This document shows positions 1 through 5,213 of a stretch of DNA of 5,213 nt, piece by piece. The notes beneath the pieces are model-generated. The model saw only the letters and a list, made by a program, of their open reading frames with translations, was not told the DNA's origin and searched no databases. The DNA is taken from assembly GCA_003527405.1 (NCBI GenBank), contig DPXH01000210.1, positions 1-5,213 on the forward strand, written 5' to 3'. A program made the translations under genes and the position numbers. How positions within the stretch are numbered: the stretch's first letter is position 1; every line of letters begins with the position of its first letter. The DNA comes from Candidatus Sediminicultor tertius (GTDB taxonomy: Bacteria > Atribacterota > Phoenicimicrobiia > Phoenicimicrobiales > Phoenicimicrobiaceae).

Positions 1-864
1 TTGCAAGTCAGCAGAAATACAGTAAGCATGGCCTACAAAGAATTAGTATTAGAGAATATAATACTATCCATCCCGGGGCGGGGAACTTTTCCCAATTCGA
101 AAACCTCTAAGTTTACCAAATCTATAACGAATAATAATCTGTCAAAAATAGAAGAGATTATTGATGTTACTATTAATGAAGCCCTGGAGTTAAATTATAA
201 GTTAAGCGAATTTAAAAAAATAGTAAATAAGAGAATAGAAGAAAAAGAAAAATTATTAAAAAATATCAACATAGCTTTTATTGAATGCAATCAGGAGCAA
301 TTATATTTTTTTTCCAAAGGGATAGAATTAGGAACTGGTATTTCCATAATTCCCATATTAATAGATGAGATTTATAAAGAACCGGATATTTTTAGAGAAA
401 GAATTAAATCTATAGATTTAGTAGTTACTACCTTTTTTCACTATGATGAGGTTAAAAAATCTCTTGCCAATCAAAAGCAAAGAGTTCTCACTATTGCCTT
501 AGACCCCTTAATGGAAACTATGGTGAACATTGCTCATCTATCCTCCAAAGATAAAAGTATTGGTCTGGTATGTATTACCGATAAGTTTGCCCAGAGAGTT
601 TTCCAATCTATAAAACAGGCAGGAATAAAATTCTTAAGTTTTAAATTTACTATATCTCACGATAGAGATGAAGTAAAAAAATTTTTGATAAACACAGATA
701 TAGTAATAACTTCCCCCGGAAGAAAGAAGGAAGTAAAAAAATTAATTTCTCCCCAAATTCCCCTCATTGAGTTTGTTTATATTCCCGACAAAGGTTCTAT
801 GAGCATGTTAAAATTAGCTATTTTAGATATTAAAAGAGAAGGAGGCCTGTTAGAAAAGATATGA
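1..864 (+). CDS. GntR-family transcriptional regulator, 5' end missing
   Basis: This is the C-terminal part of a DNA-binding regulator. Window residues 3-30 are the end of a GntR winged helix: VSRNTVSMAYKEL is the recognition-helix region and GRGTF the wing tip. Helices 1 and 2, which normally precede VSRNTV by some 35 residues, are absent, so the TTG at base 1 is most likely an internal Leu codon and the gene starts left of the window. A polar, helical linker (about 45-88) leads to a roughly 200-residue domain (about 89-287). That domain has alternating hydrophobic strands and helices (IAFIEC, IDLVVTTFF, IGLVCITD, TDIVITSPG), like a two-lobed ligand-binding fold. I do not recognise its ligand. 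It is not the usual FCD, UTRA or aminotransferase-like GntR effector domain as far as I can read. The stop overlaps the next start by 4 nt (ATGA), so the regulator is probably co-transcribed with the oxidoreductase genes and may control them. The GntR assignment is firm; the effector is unknown. Confidence 0.85.
   Translation: MQVSRNTVSMAYKELVLENIILSIPGRGTFPNSKTSKFTKSITNNNLSKIEEIIDVTINEALELNYKLSEFKKIVNKRIEEKEKLLKNINIAFIECNQEQLYFFSKGIELGTGISIIPILIDEIYKEPDIFRERIKSIDLVVTTFFHYDEVKKSLANQKQRVLTIALDPLMETMVNIAHLSSKDKSIGLVCITDKFAQRVFQSIKQAGIKFLSFKFTISHDRDEVKKFLINTDIVITSPGRKKEVKKLISPQIPLIEFVYIPDKGSMSMLKLAILDIKREGGLLEKI
838..845 (+). promoter_or_regulatory. Ribosome binding site for korD, long spacing
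   Basis: GAAGGAGG lies inside the end of the regulator gene, with 15 nt between it and the korD ATG at 861. That is longer than usual. No ATG, GTG or TTG lies closer in the korD frame, so the ATG at 861 is kept as the start. Translation may also be coupled to termination of the regulator through the ATGA overlap. Confidence 0.6.
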
Positions 865-1103
865 ATCAAAAAAAAATATCAGAAGTTTATCAAAATAATT
901 CAGTAAAGATATCAGTTCGCAGAGAATGGTGTAAATCATGCGGTATCTGTATTGAATTTTGTCCCAAAGATGTATTAGTCCCCGATGATCAAGGGAAACC
1001 TATCCCTGAAAATATTGATGCTTGTATAAAATGTGGTCTTTGTGAATTGAGATGCCCGGATTTTGCTATTACGGTAGAAGGAGTGGATAAGAAAGATGAA
1101 TAA
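861..1103 (+). CDS. korD: 2-oxoacid:ferredoxin oxidoreductase, delta (ferredoxin-like) subunit
   Basis: This is an 80-residue dicluster ferredoxin that should carry electrons from the catalytic subunits to soluble ferredoxin in the cytoplasm. Two CxxCxxCxxxCP motifs are complete: Cys24, 27, 30 and 34 (from CKSCGICIEFCP) and Cys55, 58, 61 and 65 (from CIKCGLCELRCP). This is the pattern for two [4Fe-4S] clusters. The length is normal for the delta subunit of four-subunit 2-oxoacid:ferredoxin oxidoreductases. Its place directly before the alpha, beta and gamma genes matches the korDABC order and supports the subunit call over a free-standing ferredoxin. The start overlaps the regulator stop by 4 nt, and the 3' end overlaps korA by 8 nt. 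A run of nine A residues (868-876) follows the start codon. The substrate of the complex is inferred from the alpha subunit, not from this protein. Confidence 0.9.
   Translation: MNQKKISEVYQNNSVKISVRREWCKSCGICIEFCPKDVLVPDDQGKPIPENIDACIKCGLCELRCPDFAITVEGVDKKDE
1077..1083 (+). promoter_or_regulatory. Ribosome binding site for korA
   Basis: GAAGGAG sits inside the end of korD, 12 nt before the ATG at 1096. It supports that start even though it makes korA overlap korD by 8 nt. Confidence 0.55.
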
Positions 1104-2250
1104 TCTAAAAAAGAAAAATAATATAAAATTGTTACAGGGAAATGAAGCTTGTGCTGAAGGAGCATTATTAGCCGGAGTTAAATTTTTTGCCGGTTACCCT
1201 ATAACTCCCTCTTCGGAAATAGCTGAAAACATGGCTCGTAAATTACCTAAAATTGGCGGAAAATTTATACAGATGGAAGATGAAATCGCAAGTATGGCAG
1301 CGGTAATTGGAGCCTCTATAGCCGGATTAAAATCTCTGACTGCTACTTCTGGTCCCGGAATGTGCTTAAAACAAGAAAATTTAGGTTTTGCTAGTATTAA
1401 TGAAATACCCTGCGTAGTAGTCAATGCTCAAAGGGGAGGACCAAGCACCGGGTTACCCACTAAACCCTCTCAAGGCGATATGATGCAAGCAAGATGGGGA
1501 ACTCATGGAGATCACCCCATTATAGCTCTTGCTCCTTCCACCGTTAATGAGATACTTACCTTAACTATCAAAGCATTTAATTTTAGTGAAAAATATAGAA
1601 CCCCGGTAATTCTACTCCTCGATGAAGTAATTGCCCATATGCGGGAAAAGGTAGAAATTCCTGCTCCGGAAGATATTGAAGTGGTAAACCGAAAAAAACC
1701 TACCGTTCCTCCTGAAGAATACTTACCTTTTAGACCTGATGAAGACGGAGTTCCTCCTATGGCCAATTTCGGTGAAGGATATCGTTACCATATTACCGGT
1801 TTAGTTCACAGCGAAAAAGGTTTGCCCATTTCTGATTCTCAACAAATAGATCATTTTATCAGGCGAATAAATGATAAAATTAATAAAAATATTAAAGACA
1901 TTTTAATTTATGAAGAATATTTATTAGATGACGCAAAAATTGCATTAATTGCCTATGGTTCAGTAGCAAGGGCTGCTGAGAGAACGGTAAAATTAGCTCG
2001 AGAAGAAGGGTTAAAAGTAGGTTTATTAAAATTATTAACTATTTGGCCTTTCTGTTTTGAAAAAGTAAATAGGCTGGCTCAGCAGGTAGATTTAATTATA
2101 GTGCCGGAAATGAATTTAGGCCAAATGGCTTTAGAAGTAGAAAGAGCTTCTCAGGGAAAATGTCGGGTTGTGCCTTATGGCCGGGTAGATGGTGAATTAA
2201 TTAATCCTATAGAGATATTAGGGAAGATTCGGGAGGAGATAAAGAAATGA
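1096..2250 (+). CDS. korA: 2-oxoacid:ferredoxin oxidoreductase, alpha subunit (2-oxoglutarate type)
   Basis: This is the alpha subunit of the cytoplasmic enzyme that oxidatively decarboxylates a 2-oxoacid with CoA, giving acyl-CoA, CO2 and reduced ferredoxin. The length (384 aa) is normal. The N-terminal pyrimidine-binding domain (about 12-190) carries GYPITPSS (33-40), the QMEDEIASMAAVIGAS block (59-74), TSGPG (84-88) and QRGGPSTGLPT (112-122). In this superfamily the YPITPS Thr and the Arg of the QRGGPST block lie near the 2-oxoacid. The block ARWGTHGDHP (132-141) follows. The second domain begins near ALIAYGSVARAA (283-294), with LLTIWPF (313-319), VPEMNLGQM (336-344) and PYGRVDGE (360-367). 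The motifs MEDEIASMAAV and GPSTGLPT resemble KorA rather than the VorB type, which has QAESE and GGPGLGN at these places. Substrate assignment from sequence is still tentative, since pyruvate, 2-oxobutyrate and branched-chain enzymes share this fold. The gene overlaps korB by 4 nt. Confidence 0.92.
   Translation: MNNLKKKNNIKLLQGNEACAEGALLAGVKFFAGYPITPSSEIAENMARKLPKIGGKFIQMEDEIASMAAVIGASIAGLKSLTATSGPGMCLKQENLGFASINEIPCVVVNAQRGGPSTGLPTKPSQGDMMQARWGTHGDHPIIALAPSTVNEILTLTIKAFNFSEKYRTPVILLLDEVIAHMREKVEIPAPEDIEVVNRKKPTVPPEEYLPFRPDEDGVPPMANFGEGYRYHITGLVHSEKGLPISDSQQIDHFIRRINDKINKNIKDILIYEEYLLDDAKIALIAYGSVARAAERTVKLAREEGLKVGLLKLLTIWPFCFEKVNRLAQQVDLIIVPEMNLGQMALEVERASQGKCRVVPYGRVDGELINPIEILGKIREEIKK
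2232..2238 (+). promoter_or_regulatory. Ribosome binding site for korB
   Basis: GGAGGAG lies 8 nt before the ATG at 2247, inside the end of korA. Strength and spacing are good and fix the korB start at the ATGA overlap. Confidence 0.7.
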
Positions 2251-3074
2251 AGACAGTAATTGATAATTATATTAGAAAAGAGATGTTTCCTAATATATGG
2301 TGTCCTGGTTGTGGCAATGGTATCGTTTTAGGAGCTATTATTAGGGCTATAGACGAACTAAAATGGGATAAAAATAAAATTGTGGCGGTTTCTGGTATAG
2401 GCTGTTCCAGCAGGATTACCGGATATGTAGATTTTTGTACCATGAATACTACCCACGGTAGGGCTTTACCTTTTGCTACCGGTATAAAAATGGCCAACCA
2501 TGATTTAAAGGTAATTGTGGTTATGGGAGATGGAGATTGTTCGGCTATCGGAGGAAACCATTTTATCCATGCTGCACGACGTAATATTGATTTAACTGCT
2601 ATAGTTATTAATAATATGATATACGGAATGACCGGAGGTCAATATTCGCCTCTTACTCCTACCGACAAATTTGGTTCTACTGCACCTTATGGAAATATTG
2701 ATCAATCTTTTGATTTGGTTGAATTAGCTATTACAGCAGGTGCAAGTTATGTGGCTCGAGGAACGGTTTATAATCCTCGACAATCGACCTCTTTAATAAA
2801 AAGGGCTTTAAATAAAAAAGGATTCTCGGTAGTAGAAGTGATATCCGATTGCCCCGTATCTTACGGTAAAATGAATAAAATGAAATCACCGGTAGATATG
2901 TTAAAATGGATAAAAGATATAGCAGTTTCCAAAAAAGTATGGGAAGGACTTTCTCCTGATGAAAAAAAAGGAAAATATGCTATAGGTGAGTTTTTAAGTA
3001 AAGATAGGCCAGATTATTCCGAACTGTATGAAGAGATTATTAAAAAAGCTCAGAAAATGGGAGGCAATGAATAA
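2247..3074 (+). CDS. korB: 2-oxoacid:ferredoxin oxidoreductase, beta (TPP-binding) subunit
   Basis: This is the beta subunit, which binds thiamine diphosphate and, in related enzymes, one [4Fe-4S] cluster. It is 275 aa, a normal length. WCPGCGNG (18-25) opens the domain. The TPP/Mg motif is GDGD (94-97) followed by NN (122-123), with IYGMTGGQYSPLTP (125-138) behind it. Four cysteines, Cys19, Cys22, Cys53 (GIGCSSR) and Cys202 (SDCP), sit at positions equivalent to the cluster ligands of archaeal two-subunit 2-oxoacid:ferredoxin oxidoreductases (Cys12, Cys15, Cys46 and Cys197 in the Sulfolobus enzyme). All are kept, so the cluster is expected. THGRALPFATGIK (69-81) is another conserved family block. 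The start overlaps the korA stop (ATGA) and the stop shares one base with the korC start (TAATG), which suggests coupled translation and balanced subunits. No damage is seen. Confidence 0.94.
   Translation: MKTVIDNYIRKEMFPNIWCPGCGNGIVLGAIIRAIDELKWDKNKIVAVSGIGCSSRITGYVDFCTMNTTHGRALPFATGIKMANHDLKVIVVMGDGDCSAIGGNHFIHAARRNIDLTAIVINNMIYGMTGGQYSPLTPTDKFGSTAPYGNIDQSFDLVELAITAGASYVARGTVYNPRQSTSLIKRALNKKGFSVVEVISDCPVSYGKMNKMKSPVDMLKWIKDIAVSKKVWEGLSPDEKKGKYAIGEFLSKDRPDYSELYEEIIKKAQKMGGNE
3059..3064 (+). promoter_or_regulatory. Ribosome binding site for korC
   Basis: GGGAGG lies 9 nt before the ATG at 3074, inside the last codons of korB. It supports the TAATG junction as the true start. Confidence 0.65.
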
Positions 3075-3640
3075 TGAAAGCAAGACTTGAAATATGTTTA
3101 AGCGGTTCCGGAGGACAGGGATTAATTTTAGCTGGTATAATTTTAGCCGAAGCAGCTGGTATATATGATGGAAAAGAAGCGATTCAAACCCAGTCTTACG
3201 GACCGGAAGCCCGAGGAGGAGCCAGTAGATCAGAGGTGGTTATAAGCAATGATACTATAGATTATCCCAAAGTTATAAAATCTGACATTCTTTTAGCCTT
3301 AACCCAGACCGCTTGTGATAAATATATTAAAAATTTAAATCAAGACGGTATCTTAGTTGCTGATTCTACTTTGGTAACAGAGGTTCCAACTGTTTCAAAT
3401 AAAAAGTATTTGTTCCCCATTACGGAAACAGCTCAAAAAAAATTCGGAACGAAGTTGGTTACCAATATTATTTCTTTAGGCATAATTGTAGGTTTAACCG
3501 GAGTAGTTTCCCAGGAAGCTATTAAAAAGGCAGTAAGTTCCAAGGTTCCAGTTAAAGCAAAGGAAATAAACGAAAAGGCTTTACTTTTAGGATTTGATAT
3601 TGCTAAAAAATTGAAAGCAAAGGAGAAGGAAAGCAAGTAA
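3074..3640 (+). CDS. korC: 2-oxoacid:ferredoxin oxidoreductase, gamma subunit
   Basis: This is the gamma subunit (188 aa, normal length) of the four-subunit oxidoreductase. In this superfamily the gamma domain contributes to CoA binding at the interface with alpha and beta. The glycine-rich GSGGQG (11-16) opens the fold, and the family signature QSYGPEARGGASRSEV (40-55) is intact. DILLALTQ (about 71-78) and the DGILVADSTLV strand region (about 92-102) follow. The C-terminal third holds TNIISLGIIVGLTGVVS, another conserved block of the family, and a Lys-rich helical tail. Together with korD, korA and korB it completes the enzyme. The gene ends in tandem TAA codons (3638-3643). After it the tight overlaps stop and a 42-bp gap separates it from the kinase gene. 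Confidence 0.92.
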   Translation: MKARLEICLSGSGGQGLILAGIILAEAAGIYDGKEAIQTQSYGPEARGGASRSEVVISNDTIDYPKVIKSDILLALTQTACDKYIKNLNQDGILVADSTLVTEVPTVSNKKYLFPITETAQKKFGTKLVTNIISLGIIVGLTGVVSQEAIKKAVSSKVPVKAKEINEKALLLGFDIAKKLKAKEKESK

Positions 3641-3664
3641 TAAAAAAAATAAAAATCTGCATAA

Positions 3665-3670
3665 AAGGAG
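3665..3670 (+). promoter_or_regulatory. Ribosome binding site for the acetate kinase gene
   Basis: AAGGAG lies 12 nt before the ATG at 3683. The 42-bp spacer 3641-3682 is very A-rich and shows no hairpin with a T tract and no convincing -35/-10 pair, so read-through from korC is the simplest view. Confidence 0.6.
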
Positions 3671-3682
3671 ATTAAGAATAAA

Positions 3683-4885
3683 ATGAAAATTTTAGTGGTA
3701 AATAGCGGCAGCTCATCAATAAAATATCAATTATTTGATATGACTGATGAGTCGGTACTGGCCAAGGGTTTAGTGGAGAGGATTGGAATTTCTGATTCAA
3801 TTATTAATCATTATCCTTCTAACAGAGACCCGGTTATAAACCATCAGGATATTCCCAATCATAGGGTAGGTATTAAATTTATGATGGATACCTTACTTCA
3901 TCCGGATTATGGTGTAATTGAGGATATCTCTGAAATAGTAGCAGTAGGTCATAGAGTAGTTCATGCCGGAGAAAAATTTTCCGGCTCAGTTTTACTTACC
4001 GATGAAGTGATGGACGCCTTAAAAGAATGTATCGAACTTGCTCCCTTACATAACCCACCTAATATTTTGGGGGTAGAAGTCTGTAAAGAGCTAATGCCCG
4101 GGGTACCCCAAGTGGGAGTATTTGATACTGCTTTTCATCAGACTATTCCGGAATGCGCTTATCTCTATGGTATTCCTTATAAATATTATAAAAAATATAA
4201 AGTGAGAAGATATGGATTCCACGGAACTTCTCATAAGTATGTAGCTCAAAGAGCAGCAAAAATTTTAGAAAAACCTATAGAAGAGCTTAAAATAATTACC
4301 TGCCATTTGGGAAACGGTTCGAGCATTACTGCAGTAAAGAACGGGGTTTCCATAGATACCAGTTTAGGATTTGGTACAGTTGCCGGTATAATAATGGGAA
4401 CTCGTTGTGGAGACCTTGATCCCGCAATCATCCCCTTTTTAATGGATAAGGAAAAACTAAGCGTAGAAGAGATTAATAAAATTATTTATAAGGAAAGCGG
4501 ATTATTAGGTCTATCGGAAGGTATTTCGAGTGATAAACGAGATTTAAGAGAGAAAGCAAACCAGGGTGATGAGAGAGCTATAAGAACTATATCTGTCTTC
4601 ACTTACGGTATAAAAAAGTATATAGGAGCCTATGCAGCAGCTATGGGAGGACTTGATGTAATTGTTTTTACAGCCGGAATCGGAGAAAATTCCAAAGAGA
4701 CCAGAGCTGAGGCTTGTGAAGGATTAGAGTTTTTAGGAGTAAAAATTGACCCGGAAAAAAATAAAGTTCGTGGTAAGGAAGCCATTATAAGCAATAATGA
4801 TTCAAGAGTAAAAGTTATGGTAATTCCCACCAATGAAGAATTAATGATTGCTAAAGATACAGCAGAAATCTCAGCAAATTTATAG
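3683..4885 (+). CDS. ackA: Acetate kinase family enzyme with altered acyl-pocket loop
   Basis: This is a cytoplasmic acyl-phosphate kinase (acyl phosphate + ADP to carboxylate + ATP), 400 aa, the usual AckA length and clearly longer than butyrate kinases. The N-terminal NSGSSSIK (7-14) is the ASKHA phosphate motif. Residues align without gaps with Methanosarcina thermophila AckA up to Arg241. Asn7, Arg91, His123, Asp148, His180 (RYGFHGTSH), HLGNGSS (208-214) and Arg241 (MGTRCGD) are all present. FTAGIGENS (329-337) and PTNEE (382-386), with the Mg-binding Glu, are also intact, so catalysis is expected. Of the pocket residues that contact the acetate methyl in that enzyme, Val93, Leu122 and Phe179 are kept, but the loop normally reading GFTPLEG reads GFGTVAG (229-235), so Pro232 is Thr. 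The acyl range may differ from acetate; that is inference. No phosphate acyltransferase gene is in the window. The start matches the conserved MKILVVNSG beginning. The gene ends in tandem TAG codons (4883-4888). Confidence 0.93.
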   Translation: MKILVVNSGSSSIKYQLFDMTDESVLAKGLVERIGISDSIINHYPSNRDPVINHQDIPNHRVGIKFMMDTLLHPDYGVIEDISEIVAVGHRVVHAGEKFSGSVLLTDEVMDALKECIELAPLHNPPNILGVEVCKELMPGVPQVGVFDTAFHQTIPECAYLYGIPYKYYKKYKVRRYGFHGTSHKYVAQRAAKILEKPIEELKIITCHLGNGSSITAVKNGVSIDTSLGFGTVAGIIMGTRCGDLDPAIIPFLMDKEKLSVEEINKIIYKESGLLGLSEGISSDKRDLREKANQGDERAIRTISVFTYGIKKYIGAYAAAMGGLDVIVFTAGIGENSKETRAEACEGLEFLGVKIDPEKNKVRGKEAIISNNDSRVKVMVIPTNEELMIAKDTAEISANL

Positions 4886-4904
4886 TAGTATTCGGGTAAA
4901 ATTT

Positions 4905-4910
4905 AGGAGG
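4905..4910 (+). promoter_or_regulatory. Ribosome binding site for the nfnA-like gene
   Basis: AGGAGG lies 5 nt before the ATG at 4916, a strong site that fixes the start of the last, truncated gene. The 30-bp gap after the kinase (4886-4915) holds no visible terminator. Confidence 0.75.
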
Positions 4911-4915
4911 ATTAA

Positions 4916-5213
4916 ATGTACAAAATAATTAACAAGCAAAGATTACACGAAATTATTTATTCGATGTGGATAGAAGCTCCGGAAGTAGCTTCCTCGGTCC
5001 AACCGGGTCAATTTATCATTTTAATGATTACAGAAAAAGGGGAAAGAATCCCCTTAACCGTGGCCGATTTTAACCGAGAAAAAGGACTAATCCGCATCGT
5101 CTTTCAGGTAGTGGGCAAGACTAGTGAGGAGCTTTCTACTTTAGAAGAAGGAGATACACTATTCTCCTTTATCGGTCCTTTAGGTAAAAAGACCGAGATT
5201 GAAAATTACGGAA
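4916..5213 (+). CDS. nfnA: NfnA/SudB-type ferredoxin-NAD(P) reductase small subunit, 3' end missing
   Basis: Ninety-nine codons are visible before the right edge; family members are about 280 aa. The N-terminus MYKIINKQ, the PGQF turn (30-33), ERIPLTVADF (43-52), IVFQVVGKTS (61-70), LEEGD (76-80) and GPLGK (87-91) are the start of the FAD-binding barrel of the ferredoxin-NADP reductase fold. R44-x-P-L-T48 is the flavin-contact motif. The pattern is typical of the small subunit of NADH-dependent reduced ferredoxin:NADP oxidoreductase (NfnA), also called sulfide dehydrogenase beta (SudB). The NAD-binding half and the [2Fe-2S] ligands would lie outside the window. Related proteins that look alike at this end include the PyrK electron-transfer subunit of dihydroorotate dehydrogenase. 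Following a ferredoxin-reducing enzyme, a role in passing ferredoxin electrons to NAD(P) fits best. A large partner (nfnB/sudA) is expected just downstream. Confidence 0.82.
   Translation, partial: MYKIINKQRLHEIIYSMWIEAPEVASSVQPGQFIILMITEKGERIPLTVADFNREKGLIRIVFQVVGKTSEELSTLEEGDTLFSFIGPLGKKTEIENYG

Noticed and set aside
1..3. TTG at base 1 as the start of the regulator gene
   Set aside because: It falls inside the helix-turn-helix. The first two helices of a GntR domain must lie upstream, so this is a truncated gene and the TTG is most likely an internal Leu codon.
306..313. T8 run in the regulator gene as a terminator tail
   Set aside because: It encodes Phe-Phe in an intact frame and no GC-rich hairpin precedes it.
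1194..1766. Minus-strand open frames opposite korA (and similar ones at 2267-2497, 3433-3636, 4246-4431, 4630-4833)
   Set aside because: They lie wholly inside strongly conserved genes on the + strand, show no motifs or convincing ribosome binding sites, and read as antisense shadows.
1096..2250. Calling the alpha subunit VorB (branched-chain) or PorA (pyruvate)
   Set aside because: The MEDEIASMAAV and GPSTGLPT blocks and the D-A-B-C gene order fit the Kor branch better. The substrate is still unproven.
3641..3682. Promoter or terminator between korC and the kinase gene
   Set aside because: The 42-bp spacer is A-rich, with no inverted repeat followed by T residues and no paired -35/-10 boxes at proper spacing.
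3683..4885. Butyrate kinase instead of acetate kinase
   Set aside because: The 400-residue length and gapless match to AckA active-site positions (Arg91, His123, Asp148, His180, Arg241) fit AckA; butyrate kinases are shorter and diverge at these motifs.
1..5213. CRISPR arrays, tRNA or rRNA genes, insertion sequences, riboswitches
   Set aside because: No spaced direct repeats, cloverleaf-like segments, transposase motifs or terminal inverted repeats were seen, and no non-coding stretch exceeds 42 bp.

Overview
The window is a compact, gene-dense, AT-rich stretch (GC in the mid-thirties percent by eye) with seven genes on the + strand and almost no space between them. It reads as part of one operon from a strictly anaerobic, fermentative bacterium. 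The reasons are oxygen-sensitive ferredoxin enzymes, acyl-phosphate ATP synthesis, strong AGGAGG-type ribosome binding sites, and heavy use of AGA and ATA codons. Atribacterota, Thermotogota or an anaerobic Firmicute are all plausible. The sequence alone does not decide between them, and that placement is inference.

Layout: positions 1-864 hold the 3' part of a GntR-family transcription regulator, cut by the left edge. Positions 861-3640 hold the four subunits of a 2-oxoacid:ferredoxin oxidoreductase in the order delta (861-1103), alpha (1096-2250), beta (2247-3074), gamma (3074-3640). They are joined by ATGA or TAATG overlaps and an 8-nt overlap. The alpha subunit is most like the 2-oxoglutarate (Kor) branch. 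After a 42-bp gap comes an acetate kinase family enzyme (3683-4885). After a 30-bp gap comes the first 99 codons of an NfnA/SudB-type flavoprotein subunit (from 4916), cut by the right edge.

How they could work together: the oxidoreductase decarboxylates a 2-oxoacid to an acyl-CoA and reduces ferredoxin. The acyl group, once converted to an acyl phosphate by an enzyme not seen here, would yield ATP through the kinase. The flavoprotein, with its expected large partner downstream, would move ferredoxin electrons to NAD(P). The regulator probably controls the set in response to a metabolite.

Nothing here is clearly a new system; most of it is recognisable core anaerobic metabolism. The points most worth a second look are a substitution in the acyl-binding region of the kinase (the usual TPLE at 231-234 is GTVA, so the pocket proline is a threonine), the mixed gene content of the operon, the unassigned effector domain of the regulator, and an A9 tract right after the start codon of the delta-subunit gene.
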